Assembly: GCA_001632435.1 (NCBI GenBank)
Contig: KV424149.1
Location: 1-33,620, forward strand
Length of the DNA: 33,620 nt
Source of the DNA: Calocera cornea HHB12733
Lineage: Eukaryota > Basidiomycota > Dacrymycetes > Dacrymycetales > Dacrymycetaceae
Direction of reading: 5' to 3'
The position numbers were made by a program, and so were the translations under genes. Below, piece by piece: positions 20,975 to 31,644 of this stretch. Positions within the stretch are counted from its first letter, which is position 1. Every line of letters begins with the position of its first letter. The notes beneath the pieces were generated by a model that worked only from the letters and a program-made list of their open reading frames with translations, did not search any database and was not told the origin of the DNA.

Positions 20975-22342
20975 GACGTCCCCGTGTCGGTGCTGCTCCT
21001 GTGCATACGCATACAGGCGCTTGTTCTCCTGTCGGATATCTACGGACCGGATGAAGCGAAGCTGCGTGCGCTTCCGGCTTCAGCATACACAGTATAACCA
21101 CTTGTAATCGCTTTCGATCTCCCCCTTCCCGCCCCAGCGGCCGCCTTGGGCGACCCGTCGGCATCGTGCCTCGCACCGCGTCGGCCTTCTTTTTTTTTCT
21201 GTGCAAATAGCTGCTTCTGTTTCTTCAATTGGGCACCTTGAGGCTCTGCCAGGGCTTTGTGTTTATCAATAGGTTACTGCTCTGCTTTATTGATCCGTAT
21301 TGATGGGCTGCAAAGCTGCCGCCCCGCCCATGCTCTCCCGCGCCTGATATTCTGCCTTCGTGGTGGGAGTAAGGTGCTCGTGACGTGGACTTTACGGGCG
21401 GGACTTGCGGTGCTGATAGGCGCTCGTGGTTCGGTGTGACTCATCACGGAAGACTATGTTGCCGACCGGGCTTCCGGTGACAGGCTTGCGCCGTTGCTTG
21501 GCGCTTGCGACTCCCACGAGACTCCGCTCAGTGAGTGGAAACCCGCTTGTCGGCCGGGCATGCGGAACGGCGGGACAGCGGGACGCAGTGCCAGTAGACG
21601 CCCATCACATCCTCTGGGGAAGGGCTACTTTGGTTGGCATTGTGTGCCGGCGCTTGGAGTTCCTCGCGATCTAAGCGGACAGCCCCTCTGATGCACCGCT
21701 CAAGTCGTTCATAATGATTCCCGTGGACTTCAAGATGTTGAGATTAAGATGAATCAGTGCGGCAATGGGCGCTCGTGTGAAGAAGCAAGTCATTGGCTCC
21801 CGCAGGCCGAGGGCCAGTGCAGCTTGCTCGAAAAATAAGTCCAATTGCCCAATCTGGCCGGAATCCGGGAGAACACTGTTGAATGCCGGACTAGGTACGG
21901 GATTGCCCATCGATTGAAGCAAAATCCGGCGGGACGTTCGTTGCCGCGCGCATTGCACCGCCTGCACCGCTGTTTTGGCTTCTTGCCCTACACCGCCAGA
22001 GACTCTTCACGTGGAGGACTGATGAATAGGGTTTCATTGGCTGTGCAGGCCATTCCTCCGTTTAATTACCATGAGATCACCCTGCCGTTATTCGGCCGCA
22101 CCGTCATCCACATATCCCAATCAGCTCCGCCTCCATTACAGTTGGATAGCTCATACAAGTAGGGTTTGTATGTAGACAGAATAGGATCTTTAGCCCTCAC
22201 CATCATAACCCAACACGCGCAGTCAGCATCCGGATCCATCTCCTCCTGCAACACACTGCATCGAGCAAGGCGTCAAAATGTCATTAACAGCACGGACATA
22301 CAGCATGGCTAACTCCCTGATACACAGCACACCTATTTCCCA
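20975..22342. other. Intergenic region
   Basis: The 3' flank of the zinc-finger gene comes first, with a T run at about 21188. The rest shows only short frames. A minus-strand frame of about 98 codons at 21671-21967 has some protein character, but no ATG near its start and no recognisable motif. Copy A of the dispersed ACCATCATAACCCA motif lies at 22199-22212. Confidence 0.45.
22199..22212 (+). repeat. ACCATCATAACCCA motif, copy A
   Basis: Core exact, left flank TAGCCCTC, right flank ACACGCGCAG. It lies 3' of the minus-strand gene at 22343-23695. Read on that gene's strand it gives TGGGTTATGATG then GTGAGG, a splice-donor-like sequence. Confidence 0.8.
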
Positions 22343-23695
22343 TCAGTTGCCCCATCGCGCTTTCACCTCGTCTTTCAGCACGATGAGGTTATCCTTGACT
22401 TCTACCAGCTTGGCGAGCCCGCCCTGGATACCGTAGATCTTGATGAAGACGCCAACACCTGCGCAGCGTCAGCCCTTCACCATCATAACCCAAATCGCCA
22501 AAGCACTCACCGATCAGCCCTGACGTCGTACCGATAATCGCTCGCGGTCGCTTCCAGACCGTATTCTCTACTCTCACCAATCCAGCCCAGAGCAATCCCA
22601 AGACACATAACCATCCTTCGTGCATCGTAATTCGTTCCTTTTTGTCGCCTACCAGCAGGACCTTCACCACTCCGAATCGAACACGCCACGCTGCCGAGAA
22701 CATTGTCCATCGCTCCATGCGAGCCTGTGCGCCCGAGTGGGCCATGTTCATCATGCTCAAGCGGAAAGCCGACGCGGCTAAGCGGGCACGCCATTCGATA
22801 GCTGTCGCGATGCGATCTTCTTCAGTCTCGATCAGATTCTTCGATGATTCGTTATAGTCGATGTAGGGGCGAATCGACATAAGCGTATCGTCCTCACCCT
22901 CTGCCAAGTCACAATAGAGAGGGCGAACGATGCGTCGGACCAGCTGCATCGTGTTCATTTGCGAGGTGTTCTTCGGTCGAGAGCGAGACTACTCACCACC
23001 GTGTTCGGCCCCTTTCCCTCAGCCTCATACCAGACAAAGGAGTAGTCGCTCATTGTCTGCATATGAAAGCGACGCTTCGCTGTGCTCCCTTGAGGCGGGT
23101 TCAGCACATATCTCAGCTTGCGCCGAAGCTCATCCCACGGTGGCTGCAGCTTCGGCAGCGGTTCCATCCCAGCATAGTCGTTCGTAGGCGCCGGCACCCA
23201 CGTCGGTCTTGATCTCCTCTCAGCGGTCTGCATAGCTTCCTCTTGTGCGTTCGGTCCAGTAGTGTCTGCCTCTCCCTCAGCATGCTCGCGATTCGCTCTC
23301 CCATCCAGCTCGTCCAAAGTCCCATCCAGCTCGTTGATCGTTCTCCCCGACCTCAGCAGCTGCACCATGTTGTCCGCTAACGGCCGTCCCAGCTCCGGAT
23401 GCGACGCGACTCGGCGCAAGACCGTCCGTCGCACGCGGTCACCAGTATCTTGCTCCTCGCCGTCAGTTTCATCGGGTATCGGCCCATCTGGAAGTTGTCT
23501 TGAAGTGTCGTCGTCCACAGGTACAGGCGGTATGAGCACGGCGGCATCGTCGACCTCGGGCGAGCGTCCAAGCATACGGTCCAAGCGAGCGCGCCAATAG
23601 CTAGGACGGTCGGGTGGATTGGGTTCAGGCGGAGAGGTGTGGGGAGTGGGTTGGCGTTCGGGTCGGCGCAGACGGCGACGAGATGAGGTCGACAT
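22343..23695 (-). CDS. Unrecognised 415-aa fungal protein with hydrophobic C-terminal half
   Basis: Three exons, 23695-22997, 22943-22511 and 22458-22343, introns 53 and 52 nt, phases agree; start ATG 23695. The first 200 residues are charged and Pro-rich, with an Arg-rich start (SSRRRLRRPERQ). From about residue 180 an ordered region begins (WVPAPTNDYAGMEPLPKLQP, then MSDYSFVWYEAEG). The C-terminal part has two hydrophobic helices (WLCVLGLLWAGLV, and AIIGTTSGLIGVGVFIKIYG across the second intron) that could be membrane segments, and ends in a short charged helix. I recognise no family. The second intron contains copy B of the dispersed motif and is of ordinary length. It is divergent from the gene at 24138. 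Confidence 0.8.
22479..22492 (+). repeat. ACCATCATAACCCA motif, copy B (intronic)
   Basis: It lies in the 52-nt intron 22510-22459 of the minus-strand gene, antisense to the transcript. On the gene strand the motif fills the middle of the intron, and its extension GAAGGGCTGAC offers a branch-point-like CTGAC before the CAG acceptor. Confidence 0.85.
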
Positions 23696-24137
23696 TGTGG
23701 TTCGTGGAGAAGGATGAGTCTCAGTGGCAGGCGGCGTCGCACGCTCGAAATTAATGGGCTCGAACGGCTAAGAATCTGTCACGTGCCCGGAAATGCGCGC
23801 CAATGTCTCTGAGTCAGCTCGGAGCCGAACCTTCTCCGTGCTGGGTTGCACCCACGCGCCACTGCATCGCCATCCAGCCCCTCGCTCAACAATCAACCAC
23901 CATCCGCAACTCCCCAGCTATCTTCTTTTACTACCAAACGATCCTAAACTCTTCAACTTTTCCTGCTCATCGCCTCGTTAAAGCTCAATCTCCTTGCACA
24001 CCTTCCCAAGTACACCACGCGTTAGCATCCCAAGACCGGTTATACTGTGAGTGACCCCTGTTTGCTCGCCAGCAGAAGCTTGCTCGCCAACAGAAGCTGA
24101 TCTCCCTCATGCAGAGCCAGTCATCGCTGCTTTCACG
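23696..24137. promoter_or_regulatory. Divergent promoter region with a 5'-UTR intron
   Basis: The 442-bp gap between two divergent start codons should hold both promoters. A likely leader intron of the plus-strand gene is 24047-24093 (GTGAGT...CAACAG). Its 3' splice region is a tandem duplication: 18 bp at 24062-24079 is repeated at 24080-24097 with one mismatch, giving two CAG acceptors 18 nt apart. Confidence 0.6.
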
Positions 24138-25557
24138 ATGTCGTTCCACAACGGGGAACATGAAGGTGCGTCTCCTCGTTTTCTTCCCACCGAAAATCAC
24201 TTATCATATGCCCATAGATGCTGCTGATCGATACTCCTTTCCTCCGCGTCCGAACAGTCGCGTTTCTATGACCGAATCCACCATTCTTATACATGGTTTG
24301 AGGCCCAATGGCGCGGATCAAACCACGGACAGATATCCTTCTGCCTCACCCCACGCCGCAGCAGTCGATCTTCCTTCCCCCCGTTCCTCGATTGCTGGTT
24401 CCCAAGCGCAACATCCCCTGGTCACGATGTCTACCGATATGCGCGCTGGGAATGTGCTTGATGAAAGTCCAACCGATAACGCACTTATCACTACGGGACC
24501 CAACGGAGGATCTCTGCTGACCGAAGAACACCTCGCAAATGAACACTATGTGGCTGGCCATCATGTCGATGTAAAGGCTGGCCACCTCAATGGCGAAGAT
24601 GACGAGGCAGATCTGGACGAGGAGGATTTGGACTCGCCTTCGCCTCTTTCTCCGCCTAGGACACCTCCAAGGTCGAACAGCTTCTCTCACTCCAACTCCT
24701 ATACTCACTCCACGTCTCGGCACGGTCCCCGCATGCATAAACGTAATGCGTCCGACCCGATTGCCTCTCCCATCTCCCCACCCGTGACTCCGTTGGGGCA
24801 TTCTCCGGATGCGGTTCATCCCGCCGGACGGATCGCCAAAAGTGTGTACGGAGGCGTGCTGGTGAATGGCTCGCCCACACTGTCTGATGGGTCGCTCCCA
24901 CCCTACTGCGAAGACAAAGTCCCTTCGTACGACGGCTCCCCTCGCCCGAGACGTCTTCGGACCGCGACCACATCCGACATACTGCGTCTGGGAGAAGAGA
25001 TTGACACTGTTTCGGTTCCGCTCGGCCCTGGCCAGGAAGACCCCTTCGGAGAACATACCGATTTTCCCTGCCCCGGGGATCTCCGGATTTGTCAGACCGA
25101 TTTGGATCACAACCTCGATCCCAGTCTGCCTAACTACCTCGCTGGCAAAGGCCATATCGACTCCCGTCGCACTCGCGCTTCCAAATATGACATTCCCCTG
25201 GTTCCACCCGTTTACGTCTCTAAATACGATCTTCAGCCCTTCCCTCACGAAATGCACGCAAGGGCTTTCGAACGCGAGAAAGCTCTGTGGAGGGTTGCCC
25301 ACAACATCAGCAACCAGATGGCCTACGAATACGGCAAGGCTGATGCTTGCCAGCTCATTCGCACTCACGGTCGCCAGGGAAATACCGATGGAGATCATAT
25401 CCCAGCAACCTTGACGCCGGCATGCTCCGGACCTGATCTAGCTCAGCACAACGGGGCTTGGTCGTCACTCTTCTCTGGCAACTGGTTGAGTTTCTGGTTC
25501 GCGGCGCCCTCTGCTGCAGCACCCCAGGCAACCCAGGGTGCTAGCGGCCGTGGGTGA
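24138..25557 (+). CDS. Unrecognised 455-aa fungal protein
   Basis: Two exons, 24138-24165 and 24218-25557. The short first exon encodes MSFHNGEHE and the 52-nt intron (GTGCGT...CATAG) splits an Asp codon. A longer frame beginning at 24109 reads through that intron and is not preferred. The N-terminal two thirds are low-complexity: an acidic block (DDEADLDEEDLDSPSP), SHSNSYTHS repeats and several Ser-Pro or Thr-Pro sites, such as ISPPVTPLG, that could be phosphorylated. The C-terminal third is more ordered and probably the conserved core (KYDIPLVPPVYVSKYDLQPF, then MHARAFEREKALWRVAHNIS). No known domain is recognised. Copy C of the motif lies about 60 bp past the stop, followed by CAG, so a 3'-UTR intron is possible. 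Confidence 0.8.
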
Positions 25558-26180
25558 TGCTCACGCACGTACCTACGGCCGCTATTTTCTCGTAATATCC
25601 CTGTTCTCGGCCCCTTACCATCATAACCCAACTGGCGACAGCCTGTGTGCCCTGTGTACACGAGCCCCGCCGTCCTGTCATTTCAGTTGCCGGAGGGAGA
25701 GCTCGGCCCTTCGTGCCCACTTTCTCGCTGCGCGGTCTCTTTCTCTTTCTTTCTCTCTTCATTCTCACCTCAGTGTCATTCCGGTCTTTACTATCGCCTT
25801 ATGCCACCCTTATGCCCCACGCCTCCATCCGAAACCGTCTGATTCCTTTTCTCTTCCACACCACACTGTATGTTTCTTTTCTCTCTTCCTTGTTGCAGCT
25901 CGACCAATAACGACCCGCGCTTGTGGTCATTCCGCTCTTTCTCTGCTCTGCGCTAGCTGTTACCTGTAGTTACTCCCTCCACCCGCACTCCCCCTCCCCC
26001 CTTCAGCTGTGTACAATATCCTGGCACCAGAGTTGACAGCTGCCACTGCGCTGTCAACTATATTGGATAATGACACAAAGTTCCGCCCAATTTGTGCCTT
26101 GCATTGTTCCGCTACAGCATAGTTTGTGGCCCCATCAAGAGGCTAATGAGTACAATAGCACAAGTATGCGCCTTTGCTAC
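25558..26180. other. Intergenic, pyrimidine-rich
   Basis: The first part is a C/T-rich 3' flank with no gene. At 26031-26039 and 26051-26059 is a perfect 9-bp inverted repeat (AGTTGACAG / CTGTCAACT, 11-nt loop), flanked further out by TATCC / GGATA. It lies just left of the cassette at 26181-33138 and could be a terminator, a regulatory site or part of an element end. Confidence 0.5.
25617..25630 (+). repeat. ACCATCATAACCCA motif, copy C
   Basis: Core exact, flanks CGGCCCCTT and ACTGGCGACAG. It is 60 bp downstream of the stop of the plus-strand 455-aa gene. Confidence 0.8.
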
Positions 26181-26832
26181 TTAGTAATGGGCAGCCAGGG
26201 CCGATTCTTCCACGATTACTGGGTACATCGCCAACTGTGGTCGCCCAGCGCTGTCCCCCTCGTCCTGTCCCCCCATATTTCCCTCTGTCTCACTTTCGAA
26301 CTCCTGTTCAGTGTCGAATTCCTGCTCCGTTTCGCTCTCCGCCACGGAAGGAGTCGCTCGCACTGGTGTCGAGGGCTGTGGCGCTGGAGATTCAATGGCG
26401 GCCATGTCCGTATACCCAGCGCGGGGCGACCAGCTTGTGCCTTCGCGAATGGGGCTCCGTACATGCTGGGAACACTGATTCAGAATTGAAAGAGCCACTC
26501 TTTGAAGGGGTGGGGGGGCTCACAGGCACGTTTGCCTGCGGCACAGTCACAAATCGCTGCATCCAGTCGAATTGTGCGCGTCCTTGCGGTGCACAATTCA
26601 CACGGCTAGCGCGGTTTCGGCTTTCGAGTATGGATACTCGCGTCGGTGTGGTGGAGCGTGCCAACTGGCGTGCTCCAGGCTGGCCGTGGGGTTGAACCTT
26701 CAGGACGACGTCCTTGGCCAGGTTAAGCAGCTTTCGAGGTTGATTTGCGCTCTGCGGACTCACAAGATGGTGCGTCGGGGGGACCACAATGGTCACAGTG
26801 ACTCGAGGGGGGGTTGTGCCCTCCATGGACAT
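26181..26832 (-). CDS. Small unrecognised gene, 200 aa
   Basis: Two exons, 26832-26524 and 26474-26181, joined by a 49-nt intron (GTGAGC...AATCAG), both phase 0; this join links two frames that are each cut off alone. The N-terminal half is basic (PRKLLNLAKDVVLKVQPH; RVSILESRNRASRV). The C-terminal half has a Glu/Thr/Asp-rich repeat (ETEQEFDTEQEFESETE). I recognise nothing in it. It is divergent from the 1119-aa gene with only 181 bp between start codons, so the two may be co-regulated or belong to the same element. Short and low in complexity, it is less certain than its neighbours. Confidence 0.5.
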
Positions 26833-27013
26833 TATCTCGGCGTCTTCGTGATGGTGAGAGCGTCGAGGAGGCCGCACGAGCCTGGGTTGTCTTCTGTTTT
26901 TATCTTATCACAAGAAGCATGCGCACGTGGACCCTGACCGGTCATCCCCGGTCCAATGGGGCTTTCGTCCTTCGACCTTCACAATTCTCCTCGAGTGGAT
27001 ATCCAATCTCACC

Positions 27014-30000
27014 ATGCAAGACCAAAGTATCACGATTCGAGGAAAGCTGTGGCACTGTCGAGCTTGCCACATGGGGGGGGCAGCAGATTGGAAACCTTTA
27101 CGTCGCTTGGAGTCTCACTTACGGACACGAAAGCACCTCAGCGCAATAGAGCGTCTTGGCGGGGGCCGCACTCCGATGCGCCGTGAACTCATCCAAGCGG
27201 AGCTGCGCGAACCAGTCGACGCTGCGATGCTCATCGAACCTGGGGACAATGCTATCCTGGAAGAGTGGGTAGACAGCGGAGCATTCCTTGAGGCTACACG
27301 GCTCAGCCCGATACCGGTATCCGGCCCCGACCCCCTCGAGGAGCAGCTCTTAGTGCATCTTCAACAGCTGGCTGTCGAGGATCTATTCGACAGTCCGGCA
27401 CAAGAGGATGTACACCAATCTTGGGAAGGCCCTGTCTCTGGTGCGTTCAAGATACTAGTCCGACCATTTCATTTCTAACTTGTCCTCACCCCTTCACCAT
27501 CATAACCCACCTCTCGTACAGGCGAATGGTCTATGCAAGACCGAATGGATTCAATTCTCGGCGCACCCCGCGACATCAATTGGTTTCCCCATTCCAATAG
27601 AGGAGTGAGTTTATACGGCTGCTTAAGGCCCCTGAGTTGACTCTGGCAGCGCAGCTGCTATTAACCGACGTGCTGATGCACTCTCGGCGCCTGCGATTCT
27701 CCCAAGCCCAGCTTTCAGCGATGCTGTATTGGGGGAAAGCACTGGGGGCTGCACACCTTCCCACACAGAGTGCATTCAGCGCCTGGGCGGAGGCATCGTT
27801 ACGTCAGACAGGTGATCCCTGCCGGCGATTCGTCTCTTTACATGGCAATGTATTCTATATGAATGACGTGGGTCATGGGCTGGCTCAAGTGAGAACCTCG
27901 TTATCTGTGGTTCGGTTCTGGCTGATAATCGAGTAGGACTTCGCGAATCCACGCAAGCGACCGTATATGACGTTCTATCCGGAGGTGGACAACGGGGTTC
28001 TAGACGAGGTGTGGAATGGCGCTCATTGGGTTAAGGACGCTCCCGACGACTGCGTCGCACCCATGTTGGACTACGACAGCCGACACTGGTTCATAAATGA
28101 GCTTGTTCAATGTACGGACAGCAAGCTGTTTATCCCATTGCGGTGGCTTCGATGGGTTACGGATGACCGTCGTTTGGGTGCGGTGGGTTGGCAAGTTCAC
28201 TCGCGGAACGGCGTTCTGCGAGTGTGCCGCTCGAATCGCGTGCGGGTCATGGCAGATGAGTTTCAATACAACTATGTTGAGCTGCAGCCCCTCTTTGAGA
28301 ATGGGACCTTGTGCTGGGACGGTGAGCGCTTACGCTACCCTATCTCTCCTCTGACTAACCATGTTTTACTCGTAGAACAGTCCACGTCCGTGGCCAAACA
28401 AATGCCGAACCCGTGGCGTATGCGAGCCGAGGGACGTTGTGTATATGCGATCCCGATCATGGTCTGGGCCGACGATGTGTCCGGTAACGTATCCAAGCAA
28501 TGGAACAAGCATCTCTGCGTCACTTTCTCGAACCTGGCCCTGCCACGACAACAATTGGAACAAGAATGTAACATTCACTTCGTCGGCACCTCGACTCACA
28601 CGTCCTCATTGGAGCTCATGGAAGGGTTGGTCCGCATGATCGAGTAAGTTATGTAAACCGCCCGAGGACGCAAACACCGACAACATGCCCCTTACCATCT
28701 TAACCCACCTCCGCTGTATGGAATTGTCTCAGAAGCTGACCATGGTTGTACAGGGAAATGAACTCTGTGGGGAGAGAAGCCTTTGATGTTGTCAGCAAAG
28801 CACCGGTGCTGTTGCTGACGTGGATCGCTATTCTGGCAGGGGACAATCCAATGCAGGGCGAGATGTGCTGTTCCAAAGGGATGCAGGCGAACAAGTTCTG
28901 TCGACGATGCCACGCGGGAGGTAACCTCAAATATCGGCGGTCCGAGGCAGGGTACGCCTCTCTATTCGAGGTGCAGTGCCATGCTCATGGTTCCACGGCC
29001 CTTCACCTGAATGGCCTCCTCTAACAGACTGGGATTCTACGCCAGCGTGACGAAACTGCCGCTCATGTCAGAGAGATGCTGTCACTGGCAGCAGCACCGG
29101 GCCGCCGGGCCGCACTGCAGCGATACAGCACTACGTATGGCATCCGCGATACTTATGCCGAGCCTGTCCTGGAGCAGTTGCAGGAACACACGAAGAACAT
29201 CGAGGCCGACGCGGACCTGGACGAAGCTGACGCGCAGGAGCTGCTTGCCGAGGCTCGAATGACATTAGGCGCAGCTTTTGCCATTAATCCTCTGCTGCGG
29301 CTAACCCGTAAGTGTCGCTACGAATCCCCCTCGCGCGGGCGTACCATGCTTGTGACTTAAATGAGAATACAGACTTGGACCCCCATCTCTCAACTCCCGT
29401 TGAGATCTTACACACCTTCCTCCTCGGGTTGGTAAAATACTTATGGGGTGCCACAGTAGAATACCTCGAAGCGCCGGCAAAGAAGGTCCCTGGGCGCCCC
29501 TTGCAGCCCCTTGCCGCCCGGTCACTGGCACTGTTGCAAACTCGCCTGGCCTCTCTTAACGAATACGGCTGGAAGCAGCCGAAACTGCAACCGATGTATC
29601 TCGTCCAGCATAAGAAGCAGCTCATCGGGAAACACCTGAAGCAGCTAGCCCAATGCATGCCCTTTGTCATCGAAGATCTGGTGTCGGAACCGCTGCTAGA
29701 GGCCTGGGTTCTGGTCGGATTGGCAACGCCTCTGCTCTGGACGACGAGCATTCGAGACTCGACCGCGTATGTGGTGCGTGTCTCATCTTCTTTCCTCGCC
29801 CCTTACCATCGTAACCCACCTCCCCCCCTTCCTCGCCCCTAACCATCATAACCCACCTCCCCCCCTTCCTCGCCCCTAACCATCATAACCCACCTCCCCC
29901 CCTTCCTCGCCCCTAACCATCATAACCCACCTCTCCCCCTTCCTCGCCCCTAACCATCATAACCCACCTCAGCGCTGATCTTCATCTTGCTCAGACGGAG

Positions 30001-31216
30001 TTGCGGGCCACACTGGTCGCGATGATCCATGCGATTGCACGCGTGGATCCAGTCAAGATGATCAGCAAGACCAAGATGCACGCTGCATTGCATACCCCGG
30101 ATGACATTCTGCGGTTCTCAACTGCCGTGCTATTTTCCACTGAGCGATATGAAGCCTTCAATGGGGTCTTTCGTCGTTGTTCGGTTCTGAGCAACCGGCA
30201 AGCGCCGAGTCGAGACATCGCGCACACGTTCGCACACTTCGACCGGATCCAGCATATTACCAGTGGTGGCTTTTGGAAGGATCCCACCACGCAAGAGTGG
30301 GTGTGCGCGAGCATGGAAGTGCGAAAGGTTGCAGAAATGCATCCTGCGATGGGCTCACTCCTGGGCCTGGCGACCAAGGTGGAGGATGGCACAACGCAGG
30401 GTGGGTGCAATCATTTCGCTGCGTGAATCTGAACTCAGATTGATTGTTGCAGCGGAGATCCGGGTGGCACCTGGTGTACGTGTACACCCCTGGAAGACCT
30501 GCGATGTATATACCGAAGACGGGGAAAGTGCCTGGGACGACGAGCAGCTGGTGCGGTACGGCGCTGAGGTCATCCTGCGCACTGGAGACCGCGCAGAGCT
30601 GAAATCGTTTGTGGTGTGGAAAGAAAGGACCGGAGAGAGGATTGTACGTGTGATCTCCTGAACGGAGAGAGGGTTGAGCTCACCGATGTTATCAGCTATG
30701 TCTTGGTCGTTTGCTGGCGCTCATAAAGCCGCAAGGAAAGGAGCTCGACGGAGGAGGGGTGGCTGCTGTGCAACGATTCAACGTTGGCGAAGCTCACCCG
30801 AGACTAGGCTGCCCTCAGCTCATTGCAACGCAAGAAACAGTTATCGTCTCAATCGAGGTAGAAGTATTTTTCGACCGACCCGGGCCTCATGCTGACAGTG
30901 ACGACATCAGGACCTCATGGCGTGCGTCAATGTACAACACGACTGCAGCCTAGGCGGCTGTAGCGGCCGGTCAACACATGCCCGTCGTCAAGAGCGAGAG
31001 CAGACAAGGCTGCTGACGACTCAAATACAGCATCGGGATGACAACGCCTACCTATTGAACGTATACTCGATCCATCATCGACAAATACTGCGTGACCTGG
31101 CTGGAGCGACCTTCCGCACACCGCTGGTCGGATTGGACGCGGGAGAGTTCCGGCGAGGCCTAGCACGCTCCTTGGTCAAGGCATTGCCCAGCATGGGTGG
31201 GGATGACGAGGCGTGA
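27014..31216 (+). CDS. Large transposon-like zinc-finger protein, intact, 12 exons
   Basis: Exons: 27014-27440, 27522-27604, 27655-27888, 27937-28321, 28376-28643, 28754-28970, 29028-29307, 29373-29773, 29995-30400, 30453-30643, 30696-30857, 30911-31216. All phases agree, giving 1119 aa with no disruption. A C2H2-like finger is at the start (C15, C18, H35, H41). Central motifs are DDVSGNVSKQWNKH (Asp409/Asp410) and GDNPMQGE before a Cys cluster (CCSKGMQANKFCRRC). Then come EILHTFLLGLVKYLWG, STERYEAFNG (813-822) with SNRQAPSRD, and a C-terminal NVQHDC...C...RQERE block (from 1025). From memory this matches a multi-copy Agaricomycete family usually left as hypothetical. The order of blocks resembles CACTA/Plavaka-type transposases, but the catalytic residues are not proven. 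No terminal inverted repeats were found. Introns 1, 5 and 8 carry the dispersed motif. Confidence 0.82.
27496..27509 (+). repeat. ACCATCATAACCCA motif, copy D (intron 1)
   Basis: It lies in the 81-nt intron 27441-27521 of the 1119-aa gene, with left flank CACCCCTTC and right flank CCTCTCGTACAG, ending at the acceptor 12 nt further on. TAAC in the core could serve as branch site. Confidence 0.85.
28694..28707 (+). repeat. ACCATCATAACCCA motif, copy E (intron 5, one mismatch)
   Basis: Reads ACCATCTTAACCCA, left flank ATGCCCCTT, right flank CCTCCG. It lies in the middle of the 110-nt intron 28644-28753; a separate branch-like GCTGACC lies nearer the acceptor. Confidence 0.75.
29792..29976 (+). 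repeat. 37-bp minisatellite made of the motif, five units (intron 8)
   Basis: Five units with exact 37-bp spacing: the CCTCGCCCC block starts at 29794, 29831, 29868, 29905 and 29942. Motif cores are at 29805, 29842, 29879, 29916 and 29953. The first unit reads TTACCATCGTAACCC, the other four TAACCATCATAACCC; units are separated by CACCTCCCCCCCTT-type spacers. The array fills most of the 221-nt intron 29774-29994, the longest in the gene. The near identity of units 2-5 suggests recent expansion. Confidence 0.92.
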
Positions 31217-31644
31217 GCCTGCAAATAGTATTACTACCTTAATCGAAGCTGCTAATGAACTTACTCATGACTGTTGGACATGCGGACCGCCGACCCATCA
31301 GGTACATAATAGTGGGAAGAGCGACGGTGTGGGTTATGATGGTAAGGGGCTGGGTCAGTGATGCTGGACACCGTGGCTCACCATTTGCAGATCCGCACGA
31401 ACTCAGGCTGAACGACAACGGTTCTCCACAGTGACTGAGGGTGAGAGCTTCTTCCGGAGATTATTACGGAAGGTCAATCTCAGGGGGAAAAGAACCCCGT
31501 GTTAACGAATTTTCTTCAGGGGCCACCTGAAACACCCAGGAAGGATGGGAACTCGAGCAACCCGCTTTTCACTTGGGCTCTGAACTTAACGATAAAAGTG
31601 GGAGACACGTCGATCCACGTTGGAACGCAGGCGATCTCTCTCCC
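31217..31644. promoter_or_regulatory. Gap between cassette genes with a probable leader intron
   Basis: The 428 bp between the 1119-aa stop and the next start contain copy K of the motif in reverse orientation. The reversed motif supplies GTAAGG at 31342, and a consensus acceptor TTTGCAG ends at 31390; the 49 nt between them make a normal-sized intron, probably in the 5' leader of the 376-aa gene. Confidence 0.5.
31330..31343 (-). repeat. ACCATCATAACCCA motif, copy K (reverse)
   Basis: The plus strand reads TGGGTTATGATGGT followed by AAGGGGC. The GT at 31342-31343 is a strong splice-donor candidate (ATG|GTAAGG). Confidence 0.85.

Noticed and set aside
21671..21967. Minus-strand frame of about 98 codons
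   Set aside because: Some stretches look protein-like, but it starts at GTG, has no splice partner I could find and no recognised motif.
24109..24217. Upstream start at 24109 for the 455-aa protein
   Set aside because: That frame reads through a clear 52-nt intron; starting at 24138 and splicing gives a cleaner first exon.
27600..27660. A frameshift or a 23-nt micro-intron in the 1119-aa gene
   Set aside because: Frames change here, but a normal 50-nt intron (27605-27654, GTGAGT donor, TTGAC branch, CAG acceptor) joins both frames in phase and restores the expected WFPHSNR...LLLTDVL run.
29792..29976. A CRISPR-like array (regular 37-bp period)
   Set aside because: The spacers are not unique, there are no cas genes, the array sits inside a eukaryotic intron, and the whole unit repeats. 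It is a minisatellite.
27014..31216. KDZ-type (Kyakuja/Dileera/Zisupton) transposase
   Set aside because: The blocks I associate with KDZ transposases (cysteine-cluster start, DGN and related motifs) are not visible; the block order fits a different, CACTA-like, fungal family better.
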